In this document: positions 49,821-59,160 of the stretch, piece by piece
Layout: each line of letters opens with the position of its first letter
How positions within the stretch are numbered: the first letter of the stretch is position 1
Assembly: GCA_038210445.1 (NCBI GenBank)
Contig: JBBQWQ010000004.1
Coordinates: 62,001 to 126,000 of the forward strand
Source of the DNA: JABFRG01 sp038210445
Lineage (GTDB): Bacteria > Myxococcota_A > Polyangia > Polyangiales > Polyangiaceae
Length of the DNA: 64,000 nucleotides
Direction of reading: 5' to 3'
Notes under the pieces: model-generated
What the model was told of the DNA's origin: nothing
Seen by the model: only the letters and a program-made list of their open reading frames with translations
Databases searched by the model: none
Translations under genes and position numbers: made by a program

Positions 49821-51895
49821 TGCGTTCGATATTGGTGTGCTGTGCACGTATTGCGCGCCGCTTTCCGCGCGCAGGGGCGGTAGCCTCACTGCTCCTCGCT
49901 GCGTTCGCGGGTTGGCGCGGGTTTCGCGCATGGGTGGGGGCGCCGGTGCTCGATGGCACCTCGGGCTACTCGACGCCGGTCTACGACCGCGCCGGCGCTC
50001 GTCTGCGCGACCTTCCCTCCGCGGCCGGAACGCGCGGGCAGCCGGTTGCCCTCGGCCAGGTGTCGCCTCGGTTCCTGCTGGCCATCCAGGTGTCGGAAGA
50101 CCGCCACTTCCGGGCCCATGATGGCGTCGACCGCGGCGCGCTCCTGCGCGCTCTGGCGCAAAACGTGCTGCACGGGCGCCGGGTCTCGGGCGCAAGCACC
50201 CTCACCCAGCAGCTGGTGAAGAACCTCGACGGCGCCGCGCAGCGACGTACGTTCGGGCAAAAGCTCTGGGAGATGGCCGCGGCGCAAAACCTGGAGGCCG
50301 CGCACTCGAAAGACGAGATCCTCGAGGCGTACGTCGACCGACTTGGCTTCGGCCATGGGCTGCTCGGCGTCGACGCCGCCGCCCGCGGTTACTTCGGCGT
50401 GCCGCCTTCGGCACTCTCCTGGGGCGAAGCCGCATTCCTCGCGGTGCTCCCGCGGGCGCCGTCGCGGCTCGACCCCTATCGGTATCTGGAGCGAGGGCGC
50501 CGGCGCCAGCGCGTGCTCCTGCAGCAGCTTCGCGACGAAGGCCTGCTGGGCGCAACGGAGCTGCAAGCGGCGCTGACCGAGCCCTTGGCACTTCGCCCGC
50601 TCCCGCCCGCACCTCGCCGCGGTCGCTTGGTCGAGGCCGCTCTCCGTGGTCGCGGCGCAGTGGACCCGGTGCCTGTGTATCTTGCACTCGATTCGTCGCT
50701 GCAGGCCGACGCGCAGGCGGAACTCATGGAGATGCTCACCGCGCTGCGGCCCGCCCGCGCCCGCGGCTTGGCCGCGGTGGCGCTCGACAACACCTCGAGC
50801 GAGGTGCTGGCCTGGGTGAGCGCCAGCGACGATGCGGGCTCGGCGCACGTCGATCTGGTGCTCGCTCGGCACTCGCCCGGCTCGCTCTTGAAGCCGTTCG
50901 TGTACGGCTTGGCGTTTCAGCAAGGCCTACCGCCGGATGCCCTGCTGGCCGACGCCCCGGTGGCCATCGGCGGCCGAGGCGGCACCTATGCGCCGCAGAA
51001 CTTCGACGGCACCTGGCGCGGGCTCGTGCCCGCGCGCGCGGCGCTGGCCGAGAGCCTCAATCTCCCGGTATTGCGACTGGCGCAGACGCTCACGCTGGGC
51101 CGCGTGGCCTGGTTCTTGGAGCGACTCGGGCTTCCCGCCATGGTGCCTGCGCGAGAAGGCCTTCCGCTGGTGCTCGGATCGGCGTCGGTCTCGCTCGCCG
51201 AGCTCGCGGGGGCCTACGCCACGCTGGCCCGTGGCGGCGTGCATGCGCCGCTGCGTTTCGAGCGAGGGGCTCCCCGCGGCTGGGAGCGACGCATGTCGCC
51301 GCACGCGGCCGCTCAGGTAACCGATGTGCTGGCCGATCCGCGCCTGCGGTTGCCGCTCTTGCATGGATCGCTCGACGTGCCTTTTCCGGTGGCGCTCAAG
51401 ACCGGCACCAGTGCGGGCTTTCACGACGCCTGGGCCGTCGTCTACACCGCGCAGCGCACGGTGGCGGTGTGGGTGGGAAACCCGGACGGCGCACCCATGG
51501 CGGCCGGATCCACTGGCGCCCGGCTGGCAGTGCCGCTTGCGACGCGCCTGCTCCTGCGCGCTACGAAGCGCCTTCCCGCCGCGAGCACTGCGGCACCGCT
51601 AGACCTCACGTCGCGCGCTTCCGTCGCCCTCGCCGCACCGGCGGTGCGTGTGGTGGAGCCCGCCATGGGCGCCGTGGTGTCGCGGCCCTCGCTGGGCGCG
51701 GAGCGCGGCGTGCATGTGCGCCTCGCTCTTCCGCCCGGCGTCTCGGGTGCGGTGGTGGTGCTCGACGGCCGCACGCGATACCCGGTGGGCCCGAGCGGCC
51801 GCGCCTTTCTCCCGGCAGAGCTCGGCGATCACGAGCTGGTGGCCTACGTGCCCGAGGCCAGCGCGCCGGCCTCGGTTCGTTTCGCGCTCCGTTGA
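49820..51895 (+). CDS. pbpC: Penicillin-binding protein 1C
   Basis: The 691-residue protein (GTG start, overlapping the previous stop by one base) has a membrane anchor (about 15-35). A glycosyltransferase-51 domain follows, with catalytic E93 in E-D-R-H-F-R and S-T-L-T-Q-Q-L-V-K-N. The transpeptidase domain has S355-x-x-K358 (G-S-L-L-K), S-L-N and K527-T-G. A C-terminal BiPBP_C domain (about 605-691) ends it. PBP1C is thought to repair peptidoglycan where alpha-2-macroglobulin protects the envelope. All catalytic residues are present. Confidence 0.94.
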   Translation: MRSILVCCARIARRFPRAGAVASLLLAAFAGWRGFRAWVGAPVLDGTSGYSTPVYDRAGARLRDLPSAAGTRGQPVALGQVSPRFLLAIQVSEDRHFRAHDGVDRGALLRALAQNVLHGRRVSGASTLTQQLVKNLDGAAQRRTFGQKLWEMAAAQNLEAAHSKDEILEAYVDRLGFGHGLLGVDAAARGYFGVPPSALSWGEAAFLAVLPRAPSRLDPYRYLERGRRRQRVLLQQLRDEGLLGATELQAALTEPLALRPLPPAPRRGRLVEAALRGRGAVDPVPVYLALDSSLQADAQAELMEMLTALRPARARGLAAVALDNTSSEVLAWVSASDDAGSAHVDLVLARHSPGSLLKPFVYGLAFQQGLPPDALLADAPVAIGGRGGTYAPQNFDGTWRGLVPARAALAESLNLPVLRLAQTLTLGRVAWFLERLGLPAMVPAREGLPLVLGSASVSLAELAGAYATLARGGVHAPLRFERGAPRGWERRMSPHAAAQVTDVLADPRLRLPLLHGSLDVPFPVALKTGTSAGFHDAWAVVYTAQRTVAVWVGNPDGAPMAAGSTGARLAVPLATRLLLRATKRLPAASTAAPLDLTSRASVALAAPAVRVVEPAMGAVVSRPSLGAERGVHVRLALPPGVSGAVVVLDGRTRYPVGPSGRAFLPAELGDHELVAYVPEASAPASVRFALR

Positions 51896-52030
51896 TCCAT
51901 GCGGAGCGAGCTCGCGCTCTCGATTTCGATCATGACGACGAAGCGTCGACGCTCGACGACCCTTCGGCGCCCGCATCTTCGGCTTTTTGCGCGCCGGACC
52001 CCTGGCATTGTCGTTGCTCAACGGGGTGGC

Positions 52031-52342
52031 ATGAACAAACCCCTCCTCGGTACCCTGTTCCTTGCTCTCTCTGCGGCTGCCTGCGCCTCTGGGCCGGAGG
52101 CCACCGCGGAAGCGCCCAACGCCGACGCAGTGGTCGGCGCCGACCTCGCCGGCGAGCTCGCCTTTGGCATCAATACCGAGCAGCAACAGGAGTACAGGAG
52201 CTCGTTCCGCGCGCTGCCCCCAGCGAACGCGCCTCCCTCGGTCTTGACGAAGAACACTCAGTCTCCTGCCTGGCGCTTGTCAGCCGCCGCGCAGACTGGA
52301 CCGAAGAATCAAGTAGCGTCACGAAAAAAACCAGCCACCTAG
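52031..52342 (+). CDS. Small hypothetical lipoprotein
   Basis: The 103-residue product has a signal peptide with lipobox A-A-A-C (C17), an Ala/Glu/Asp linker and a short polar mature region with no cysteine. The ATG at 52031 is chosen because the signal peptide begins there; a GGGG-TGG site precedes it. No family is recognised, and the C-terminal half has weak codon character. It is 135 bases after pbpC. Confidence 0.6.
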   Translation: MNKPLLGTLFLALSAAACASGPEATAEAPNADAVVGADLAGELAFGINTEQQQEYRSSFRALPPANAPPSVLTKNTQSPAWRLSAAAQTGPKNQVASRKKPAT

Positions 52343-52355
52343 GGGCGCGAGTGAG

Positions 52356-53726
52356 CTATCGCGCGACGCGCAGGAAGGCGGCGCCGGCGGCGGTCTCGAT
52401 GCGCAGCAGCGGCGACCCCCAGAGCTGGTAGCTCTCTTCGCTTGGCCCGGTGGTGGCCACGGTGACCCGCACGTCCTTGCCCGGATCGATGGTGACGGTT
52501 CCCTGGACGAACCCCTGCGCGCCGCGCGCCGCCACCAAGCAGGCCGGATATACTTCGCCGGTCGAACGCACGAAGGAGACGCGGGTCAGCGGACCGAGCT
52601 CCCGACAGCTGCCACCACCCGGCGCGTCCTTGCTCAAGGCCCACGGACGCGGCGCGCTGCCGTCGTTGCGCACGTCCATCACGACCCCGCACCCGTTGGC
52701 CACACTCCGGTTCACCGGGCCCGTGTCCTCGCCCGGGAGCACGGCGGGACAGCGCACGCCCACGATGCGACCCGAGAGGCCGTCGCCCAGGGGAATCCAC
52801 TGTTCCGGGTCGGGCAACGTCTTCTGGGTCTGTTCGATCCACTTCTGCGCCTCGACGTAGAAGACGCGCTGGAGCTCGTGCACCTTCGCGCGCCGCTCTT
52901 CCACCGCCCGATGGTGTGCGCCGAGCAGGGCCTCGGGTTCGTAGAACCCGCTCCGCACCACCGACAGCGCGGCGTCCGTGGGGTACCCGAAGTCGGCCTT
53001 CTTCGGGTCGAAGACGAAGGCCTTGGCCAGCGCTTCGATGCGTTTGTCGAGGACCGCCATGGCGGGCTTGGCGATGGTCGATGCGTCGCCGGCGCGGCAC
53101 TCGACCTTCAGGTACGAAGCCTTCAGATAGAACGGGAACGAGCCCTGAAACGTGTCGCCGGCGGTCCCGATGGACTCGTCGGTGGTGACGTCGCGGTCCC
53201 AGGCCGAGACGGAGACGTGGTCGCCCACCCCGAAGGCGCTCTCGACGGCGAACAGGTCGGTGTAGGAGTTCTCGTCGCCCCGATGGGTCTCCGGGCCGGC
53301 CTTGCCCACCGTGATCTCGGTCTTGAGATCCGGCGCGTCGACCATGTCCCAGCGATTCTCCCACAGCAGGCTCGCGCCGCGGTTCCACACCGTGATCTTG
53401 CAGGCCACCAGCGGGTCGACCAGCGCATTGATTCGTGTGGCATGCATCGAATTGTAGGCCGACACCAGCGCGCTCGAGCTCCGCAGCCCACCTGCCACCA
53501 GCGAGATGTCCGGAACGGTGAGATCGGGGGGCGTCCTGGCCATCGCGGGGAGGACGCTCCCGGGCTTCAAATGTCGCACCGCGGTGGATTCGTCGCTGGG
53601 TCGCCGTGCGTGCTCCTCGAGCGGCACGCCGCGCTTCGAGTGCGAGCAGCCGCTCAGGAGCACCGCAGCGAACACCGCCGTTCGCACCGACCTTCGCCCC
53701 GCACCGTGACCGAGATGTTCCGTCAT
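52356..53726 (-). CDS. Hypothetical lipoprotein with C2-like domain
   Basis: The 456-residue protein has a signal peptide with lipobox L-S-G-C (C27) and a linker. A region (about 100-200) resembles a C2 beta-sandwich: V-D-P-L-V-A-C-K-I-T-V-W, then G-D-H-V-S-V-S-A-W-D-R-D-V and D-E-S-I-G, the usual acidic loops. C2 domains bind calcium and membranes. A helical region (about 215-300) and a Cys-containing strand-rich C-terminal region follow. The C2 call is inference from pattern. It lies between pbpC and pilQ on the opposite strand. Confidence 0.7.
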   Translation of the reverse strand: MTEHLGHGAGRRSVRTAVFAAVLLSGCSHSKRGVPLEEHARRPSDESTAVRHLKPGSVLPAMARTPPDLTVPDISLVAGGLRSSSALVSAYNSMHATRINALVDPLVACKITVWNRGASLLWENRWDMVDAPDLKTEITVGKAGPETHRGDENSYTDLFAVESAFGVGDHVSVSAWDRDVTTDESIGTAGDTFQGSFPFYLKASYLKVECRAGDASTIAKPAMAVLDKRIEALAKAFVFDPKKADFGYPTDAALSVVRSGFYEPEALLGAHHRAVEERRAKVHELQRVFYVEAQKWIEQTQKTLPDPEQWIPLGDGLSGRIVGVRCPAVLPGEDTGPVNRSVANGCGVVMDVRNDGSAPRPWALSKDAPGGGSCRELGPLTRVSFVRSTGEVYPACLVAARGAQGFVQGTVTIDPGKDVRVTVATTGPSEESYQLWGSPLLRIETAAGAAFLRVAR

Positions 53727-54038
53727 TCGCTCCCGGAGGAGAGCATCCCACGTGCCAGCCCGACTCACCGCAGGAAGTTCGCGCATCCCCGGTCCAGACG
53801 GGAACTTGCGACTTGCGGGGCGGCGCGAGTATCGAAGGGGGGTGTGCGCCGTCGACGACGTCGCGACATCGGTGTCCTGCGAAGTGGCGAACGCACCGCT
53901 TCCGTAAGTGCGGGCCGACGGCGCTCTCCGAGAAAACAAATGCGCTACAAATTGGTCCGCTTTTGCCTTCGCGTTCTACCGTTGGGTTTGCGGGAGTTTA
54001 CAGCCCGCAAAAACCCCTATCGGCGAGGAGCGCCAGGC
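53727..54038. other. Divergent promoter region before pilQ
   Basis: No gene is seen in these 312 bases. They separate the C2-like lipoprotein from pilQ and include a hairpin at 53984-54016 and the GAGGAG ribosome site of pilQ at about 54024-54029. Confidence 0.6.
53984..54016 (+). promoter_or_regulatory. Bulged hairpin in the pilQ leader
   Basis: TTTGCGGG (53987-53994) pairs with CCCGCAAA (54004-54011) over a 9-base loop. GGG (53984-53986) pairs with CCC (54014-54016) across a 2-base bulge. It ends 22 bases before the pilQ ATG and close to its ribosome site, so it could affect translation or be an attenuator-like structure. Confidence 0.45.
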
Positions 54039-56414
54039 ATGTCGAAACTGGCAAGAACGCGAAACAAGAGGATGCTGGGAGCCCTGACCGCACAGGCGCT
54101 CATCCTCTCGGCCACGTTGAGCTGGGCGCAAGGCGCCGGAAACCACGTCCGCGACGTGGTGGTTCACGAAGGCGCGGGCGCAGCCGGCACCACCGAGATC
54201 GAGGTCGTGGGAACCAGCGCGCCCGTTTACAACGTGCGGGTCGAGTCTGGCGGCACGCGCCTGGTGATCGACATCTCCAACGCGGATCTGCTCAAGCCCA
54301 CCGAATCGATGATCAAGCAGGTGGGGGTGGTCGGCGGTCTCATGACGCAGTCGTTCGTCACCGACGCGGGCACCATGACGCGCCTCACCGTGAGCCTGGC
54401 CAAGCCGGCTGCCTATCGCCTCAAAGCCGAGGGCAATCGCCTGCGCATCCTGCTCACGCCGAGCGACTCGACCAAGGCCGATCTCGCGTTCAACAAGCCC
54501 TTGCCCGAAGCGAAGGACGCCAAGAGGTCCGAGTCACTGGTGTCGGCTGCTCCTGCTGCCGGTGAGCCCGCCGTCTCCGACGTGCGCTTCGAGCGCGCCA
54601 AGAGCGAGCGCGCCAAGGACCGCGTGCTGGTCGACCTGAGCGCGGTGCCCGCGTACTCCATGTCCACCATGCCCTCCGGCCGTCTCCGGCTGGAGCTGAA
54701 GAAGACCAAGCTCCCCGAGTCGCTCGCCCGCACCCTCGACGTGAGCGGTTTTCACGGCGCGCTCAAGAGCGTCTCGTCCTTCTACGACGCCGCCAGCGGC
54801 TCCACCATCGTGGAGATCGACCGCGCCAGCGACACCCAGGGGTCGGTCGCGGTGGAAGACAACCGCGTGGTGTGGTCCTTCGATTCGCCGGCCAGCCAGA
54901 AGTCTGCGGTGGTCGCCGCGGCTCCCGTTGGCAACGCGCGTACCCGCACCACAACCGTGGCCCGCGAGCGTGACACCAGCGACGTGCCGCGCGTGCAAAC
55001 GTCGATCCTCGACGTGGACGCCAAGAAGGGCGGCGACGTCGCCGTCGAATCGGTGGGCGGCTCCGAGGCCGGTTTCACCAACCAGGTCTCGGCCCAGGTT
55101 CGCGCCGGTCGCTACAACGGTCGCCGCATCGACCTCGACCTCAAGGACGCCGACATCCACAACGTTCTGCGCCTCCTGGCCGACGTCGGCCGGGTGAACA
55201 TCGTCACCGCCGACGACGTCTCCGGCAGCATCACCATCCGCATGCGCAACGTCCCGTGGGACCAAGCGCTCGACGTGGTGCTCCAGGCCAAGGGCCTCGG
55301 CATGGTCCGCGGCGGCAACCTCATCCGGGTCGCGCCCCTGGCGCAGTTGCAGCGGGAGCGCGAGCTCCGGCTCGCCGCAGCCAAGCAGGAATACGAGCTC
55401 ACGCCCCTCGAAACGCGGCTCATCCCCGTGAGCTACGCCCAGGCCGATGCGCTCCAGGCCCGCGCACGCGATCTGCTCTCGCCGCGCGGATCGGTGGCTG
55501 TCGACGAGCGCACCAACGTGCTCATCGCCCGCGACATCACCGCCAACCTCAACTTCATCGAAGAGCTGGTTCGCTCCCTCGATACCCAGACCCCGCAGGT
55601 GCTCATCGAGGCACGGGTGGTCGAAGCCTCGAGCACCTACCTCCGCGACATCGGCATCCAGTGGGGCGGCGACGCCACATTCTCCGAAGCCACCGGCAAC
55701 CCCACCGGCGCCGCGTTTCCCTCGCGCGCCAGCATCGCCGGCGGCGCCTCCGACGGCAACACCCCCACCGCGGGTCTCTCGCCGTTCTCGCGAACCGTCG
55801 CCAACCCCAACTTCGCCGTCAACCTTCCGGCCGCCGTCGGTACCGGGCAGGGCGGTGCGCTCGGCATCGCGCTGGGCTCCCTCGACAACAACTTCAACAT
55901 CGGGCTCCGCCTCTCGGCGGCCGAGGCGAGCGGCATGATCCGCATCGTGTCGAGCCCGCGCATTCTCACCCTCGACAACACCGAAGCGCGCATCAGCTCC
56001 GGTACCCTCATCCCCTTCTCGCAGGTGAGCGCCCAGGGCGTTCAGACCACCTTCCAGGAAGCCAAGCTGCAGCTCCTGGTTCGTCCGCACGTTACCGCCG
56101 ACGGCTCGGTCTCGATGCACGTGAAGATCAACCGAGACGAGCCCGACTTCAACCGGACCTCGGCCCGTGGCGACCCCACCATCCTCAAGCGCGAAGCGGA
56201 GACCGATCTGCTGGTGATGGACGGGCACACCGCGGTGATCGGCGGCATCTACCGCCGCAACACCGGTCGCAACACCGACCAGATTCCCTTGCTCGGCGAC
56301 ATTCCCATTCTCGGCATCCTGTTCCAGCATCGCCGAGCCACCGATCAGCGCGAAGAACTGGTGATCTTCATCACTCCGCGCATCGTCAACCGCGCCGAAG
56401 CACTCGGGCGATAG
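54039..56414 (+). CDS. pilQ: Type IV pilus secretin PilQ
   Basis: PilQ forms the outer-membrane pore for type IV pili. The 791-residue protein has a signal peptide (cleavage near A-Q-G-A), two AMIN-like beta domains (about 50-140 and 190-280) that bind peptidoglycan, and an STN/N0 domain (about 362-410). N1/NolW follows (about 440-510), then the secretin domain (about 520-785), starting at Q-V-L-I-E-A-R-V-V-E and ending E-E-L-V-I-F-I-T-P-R-I-V. The ATG at 54039 has a GAGGAG site. pilMNOP lies upstream, but seven genes intervene if the divergent one is counted. Confidence 0.95.
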   Translation: MSKLARTRNKRMLGALTAQALILSATLSWAQGAGNHVRDVVVHEGAGAAGTTEIEVVGTSAPVYNVRVESGGTRLVIDISNADLLKPTESMIKQVGVVGGLMTQSFVTDAGTMTRLTVSLAKPAAYRLKAEGNRLRILLTPSDSTKADLAFNKPLPEAKDAKRSESLVSAAPAAGEPAVSDVRFERAKSERAKDRVLVDLSAVPAYSMSTMPSGRLRLELKKTKLPESLARTLDVSGFHGALKSVSSFYDAASGSTIVEIDRASDTQGSVAVEDNRVVWSFDSPASQKSAVVAAAPVGNARTRTTTVARERDTSDVPRVQTSILDVDAKKGGDVAVESVGGSEAGFTNQVSAQVRAGRYNGRRIDLDLKDADIHNVLRLLADVGRVNIVTADDVSGSITIRMRNVPWDQALDVVLQAKGLGMVRGGNLIRVAPLAQLQRERELRLAAAKQEYELTPLETRLIPVSYAQADALQARARDLLSPRGSVAVDERTNVLIARDITANLNFIEELVRSLDTQTPQVLIEARVVEASSTYLRDIGIQWGGDATFSEATGNPTGAAFPSRASIAGGASDGNTPTAGLSPFSRTVANPNFAVNLPAAVGTGQGGALGIALGSLDNNFNIGLRLSAAEASGMIRIVSSPRILTLDNTEARISSGTLIPFSQVSAQGVQTTFQEAKLQLLVRPHVTADGSVSMHVKINRDEPDFNRTSARGDPTILKREAETDLLVMDGHTAVIGGIYRRNTGRNTDQIPLLGDIPILGILFQHRRATDQREELVIFITPRIVNRAEALGR

Positions 56415-56425
56415 TCGGGAGTCTT

Positions 56426-59074
56426 ATGCGAGAACGAGTCCACGCCCGCTGCGGGTGCGGCTTCTCTCAGGAGCGCGAAACGGCCGTGTCCGCTGCCTCG
56501 AGCGCTTCGAGTGGCGCTCGGCCGTTTGCTCTTTCCACGAGTCGCCGCCACTACGAACGCGATCGCCCCTTCGAGGTCGTCCACCTGGGCCTCGACTGGG
56601 TGCTCGACATCGACCAAAAGTCGCTCTCCGGCAGCGCCGAGCTCACCCTCGAACGCCGCGATCCGGAAGCGCGCTTCATCGAGCTCGACGCCATCGCCTT
56701 CGAGCTGGGCAAAGTTCAGGTCGACGGCAAGACGGTACGCCCGGAGTACGACGGTCACGTCTTGCGCGTGCCCATCGCCGAGAAGCTCGCGCACGCCAAG
56801 GTCACTGTAAACTACACGGTTCGCCCGCGCCGGGGCATGTACTTTCTGGGGCCCGACGAGCACTACCCGCAAAGGCCGCGGCAGGTGTGGACGCAGTGTC
56901 AGGAAGAGGACGCCCGCCACTTCATTCCGTGCCACGACAAGCCGCACGTGAAGATGAAGAGCTCGGTGCGCGTCGTGGTACCCAAGGGGTATCGCGCGCT
57001 TTCCAACGGCGTTCTCGCCAAGGAAGACAAGGTCGAAGGCAACCCGCGCTTTGCCTGGGAGATGCGCGAGCCCCACGCGAGCTACCTGCTCACGTTGGTG
57101 GTGGGCGAGTTCGCCGAGATCGAAGAGAAGGCCGGCAACGTGCCGCTCTCGTATCTGGTGCCCAAGAACCGCGAGGCCGACGCGCTCCCCACCTTCGGGC
57201 GCACCCCGAAAATGATCGAGACCTTCGCCAGCCTGATAGGCGTTCCTTACCCCTGGAACAAGTACGCCCAGGTGGTGGTCTCGGACTTCATCTTCGGCGG
57301 CATGGAGAACACCACCGCCACCACCATGTACGAGCACGTTCTGCTCGACGAGACGGCGCGCCTCGATATCACTTCCGACGACCTTATTGCCCACGAGCTG
57401 GCGCATCAGTGGTTCGGCGACTACGTCACCTGCCGCGATTGGTCGGAAGGCTGGCTCAACGAGGGCTTCGCCACCTACTTCGAGCACGTGTGGCAAGAGG
57501 CGCAAGACGGCGTCGACGAGTACGAGTACGGCCTCTTGACCGATCTCGGCTCGTATCTCTCGGAGGCGCGAGGTCGCTACCGGCGCCCGGTGGTGTGCTC
57601 CGACTACGACGCCCCGCTCGATCTCTTCGACCGCCACCTCTACGAGAAGGGTGGTCTGTTCCTCCACACGCTCCGCGCCCTGGTGGGGAAGGACCGCTTC
57701 TTCGAGGTGATTCGTCGCTACCTCACCCGGCACGCCAAGGGCATCGTCGAAACCCGCGATCTGCAGCGCGTCTTCGAGGAGGTCACCGGCAAGGGCTTCG
57801 GGCGCGTCTTCGACGAGGGGCTCTACAAGCCCGGGCACCCCGAGATCGAGATCGACATCTCGTTCGGCGGAGGCCTGCTGCGCGTGGCCGCCAAGCAGAC
57901 CCAGGCCGCCGAAGGGGGCGTGCCCGCGGTGTTCCACGTTGCGATCCCCCTCGACATCGTCGACGACGAAGGCGTTCGCCGCGAGACCTTCTCCTTCGAG
58001 CGGCGCGCCGAAACCTTCGTGCTCCCGCTGCCATCGCGACCTTCGTTCGTGGTGGTCGACCCGAGCATGCGCATTCTCGGCGACGTCACCGTGCGGGCGC
58101 CGAGCGACATGCTCCGCGCGCAGCTCGAGGGCGGAAAGAGCGCGCGGGCCCGCTGGCTCGCGGCGCAAAGCCTGGGCCACCAAGACGACACCGTCACCAT
58201 CAAGGCCCTCGCGCGGCGCCTCGGCGACGAATCCGAGTTCTGGGGTGTGCGCGCCGAGTGCGCGGCCTCGCTGGGCCGCATTCGGGGCGAAGAGGCGGAG
58301 CGCATCCTGCTCGCGCACGTCGAGACCCGCCACCCCAAGGCTCGCCGCGCGGTGGTGCAGGCGCTCGGGAGCTTTCGCAGCGGCGACGTGGCCAAGGCCC
58401 TGGTCACGCGCGCCACCTCCGACGCCAGCTATCTGGTCTCCGCCGACGCGGCGCGCGCCCTGGGCAAGACCAAGCACCCTTCCGGCTTCGCAACGCTGGT
58501 AGAAGTGCAGCGGCGCGCCTCCTGGGCCGACGTCATCGAGGCGGCGGCCATCGATGGCCTCGCCGCGCTCCGCGACGAACGCGCGGTGGCTCCCCTCGAA
58601 GAAGCCACCCGCTACGGGCGGCCCACCCGGGTTCGCCGGGCGGCCATCATGGCCATTCCCAAGGTCCGCTTCGACCGCCGGGCGCGCGAGCTTCTGGAGT
58701 CGCTCCTCGACGACGCCGATCCCCACCTGCGCATCGACGTGGCCCGGGCGCTCCTCGACCTCGGCGACTCCGGCGCCCGCGGCAAGCTCCACCAACGGCT
58801 CGAGCGCGATCTCGATCCGCGGGTGCGCCGACGCATTCGCGAGGTGCTTCGCGACCTGGGCGGTGACGGCAAGAAGAGCCAGAGCGAGCTCAAGGACGAG
58901 CTCGAGAAGCTCCGCACCGACATCGCCAAGCTCACGCAGAAGGTCACCGAGCTCGAGGTGCGCGTGCGGCCTTCGAAGCTCGACAAGCCGGAGAAGGCCA
59001 AGGTCGAGAAGAAGAAGCCCGAGAAGGCGCCGAAAAAGGCGCCGAAGAGCGCGGCCCGTAAGCCCAAGAAGTAG
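56426..59074 (+). CDS. M1 aminopeptidase with HEAT repeats and basic tail
   Basis: The 882-residue zinc aminopeptidase has G-G-M-E-N (variant of GAMEN) and H-E-L-A-H (H323, E324, H327), with E346 in W-L-N-E-G-F-A-T-Y-F-E 19 residues on, the M1 signature. After the catalytic domain a HEAT-repeat array (about 570-800) replaces the usual helical C-terminal domain. A coiled coil (about 808-840) and a Lys/Ala/Pro tail follow. There is no signal peptide, so it should be cytoplasmic. GGGAG lies 4 bases before the ATG, 11 bases after pilQ, so it could be co-transcribed with pilQ. Confidence 0.92.
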   Translation: MRERVHARCGCGFSQERETAVSAASSASSGARPFALSTSRRHYERDRPFEVVHLGLDWVLDIDQKSLSGSAELTLERRDPEARFIELDAIAFELGKVQVDGKTVRPEYDGHVLRVPIAEKLAHAKVTVNYTVRPRRGMYFLGPDEHYPQRPRQVWTQCQEEDARHFIPCHDKPHVKMKSSVRVVVPKGYRALSNGVLAKEDKVEGNPRFAWEMREPHASYLLTLVVGEFAEIEEKAGNVPLSYLVPKNREADALPTFGRTPKMIETFASLIGVPYPWNKYAQVVVSDFIFGGMENTTATTMYEHVLLDETARLDITSDDLIAHELAHQWFGDYVTCRDWSEGWLNEGFATYFEHVWQEAQDGVDEYEYGLLTDLGSYLSEARGRYRRPVVCSDYDAPLDLFDRHLYEKGGLFLHTLRALVGKDRFFEVIRRYLTRHAKGIVETRDLQRVFEEVTGKGFGRVFDEGLYKPGHPEIEIDISFGGGLLRVAAKQTQAAEGGVPAVFHVAIPLDIVDDEGVRRETFSFERRAETFVLPLPSRPSFVVVDPSMRILGDVTVRAPSDMLRAQLEGGKSARARWLAAQSLGHQDDTVTIKALARRLGDESEFWGVRAECAASLGRIRGEEAERILLAHVETRHPKARRAVVQALGSFRSGDVAKALVTRATSDASYLVSADAARALGKTKHPSGFATLVEVQRRASWADVIEAAAIDGLAALRDERAVAPLEEATRYGRPTRVRRAAIMAIPKVRFDRRARELLESLLDDADPHLRIDVARALLDLGDSGARGKLHQRLERDLDPRVRRRIREVLRDLGGDGKKSQSELKDELEKLRTDIAKLTQKVTELEVRVRPSKLDKPEKAKVEKKKPEKAPKKAPKSAARKPKK

Positions 59075-59160
59075 CGGAAGACGCACTGGAGCGCGTCACG
59101 CGTGCGCCATCGCCCATCTATGGGTTGGCGCGCCGGGGGCGTGTGGCTCTACAGTGGAGC

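Noticed and set aside
56345..59086. 900-codon minus-strand open frame
   Set aside because: It is antisense to the M1 aminopeptidase, whose HExxH site and ribosome site are clear.
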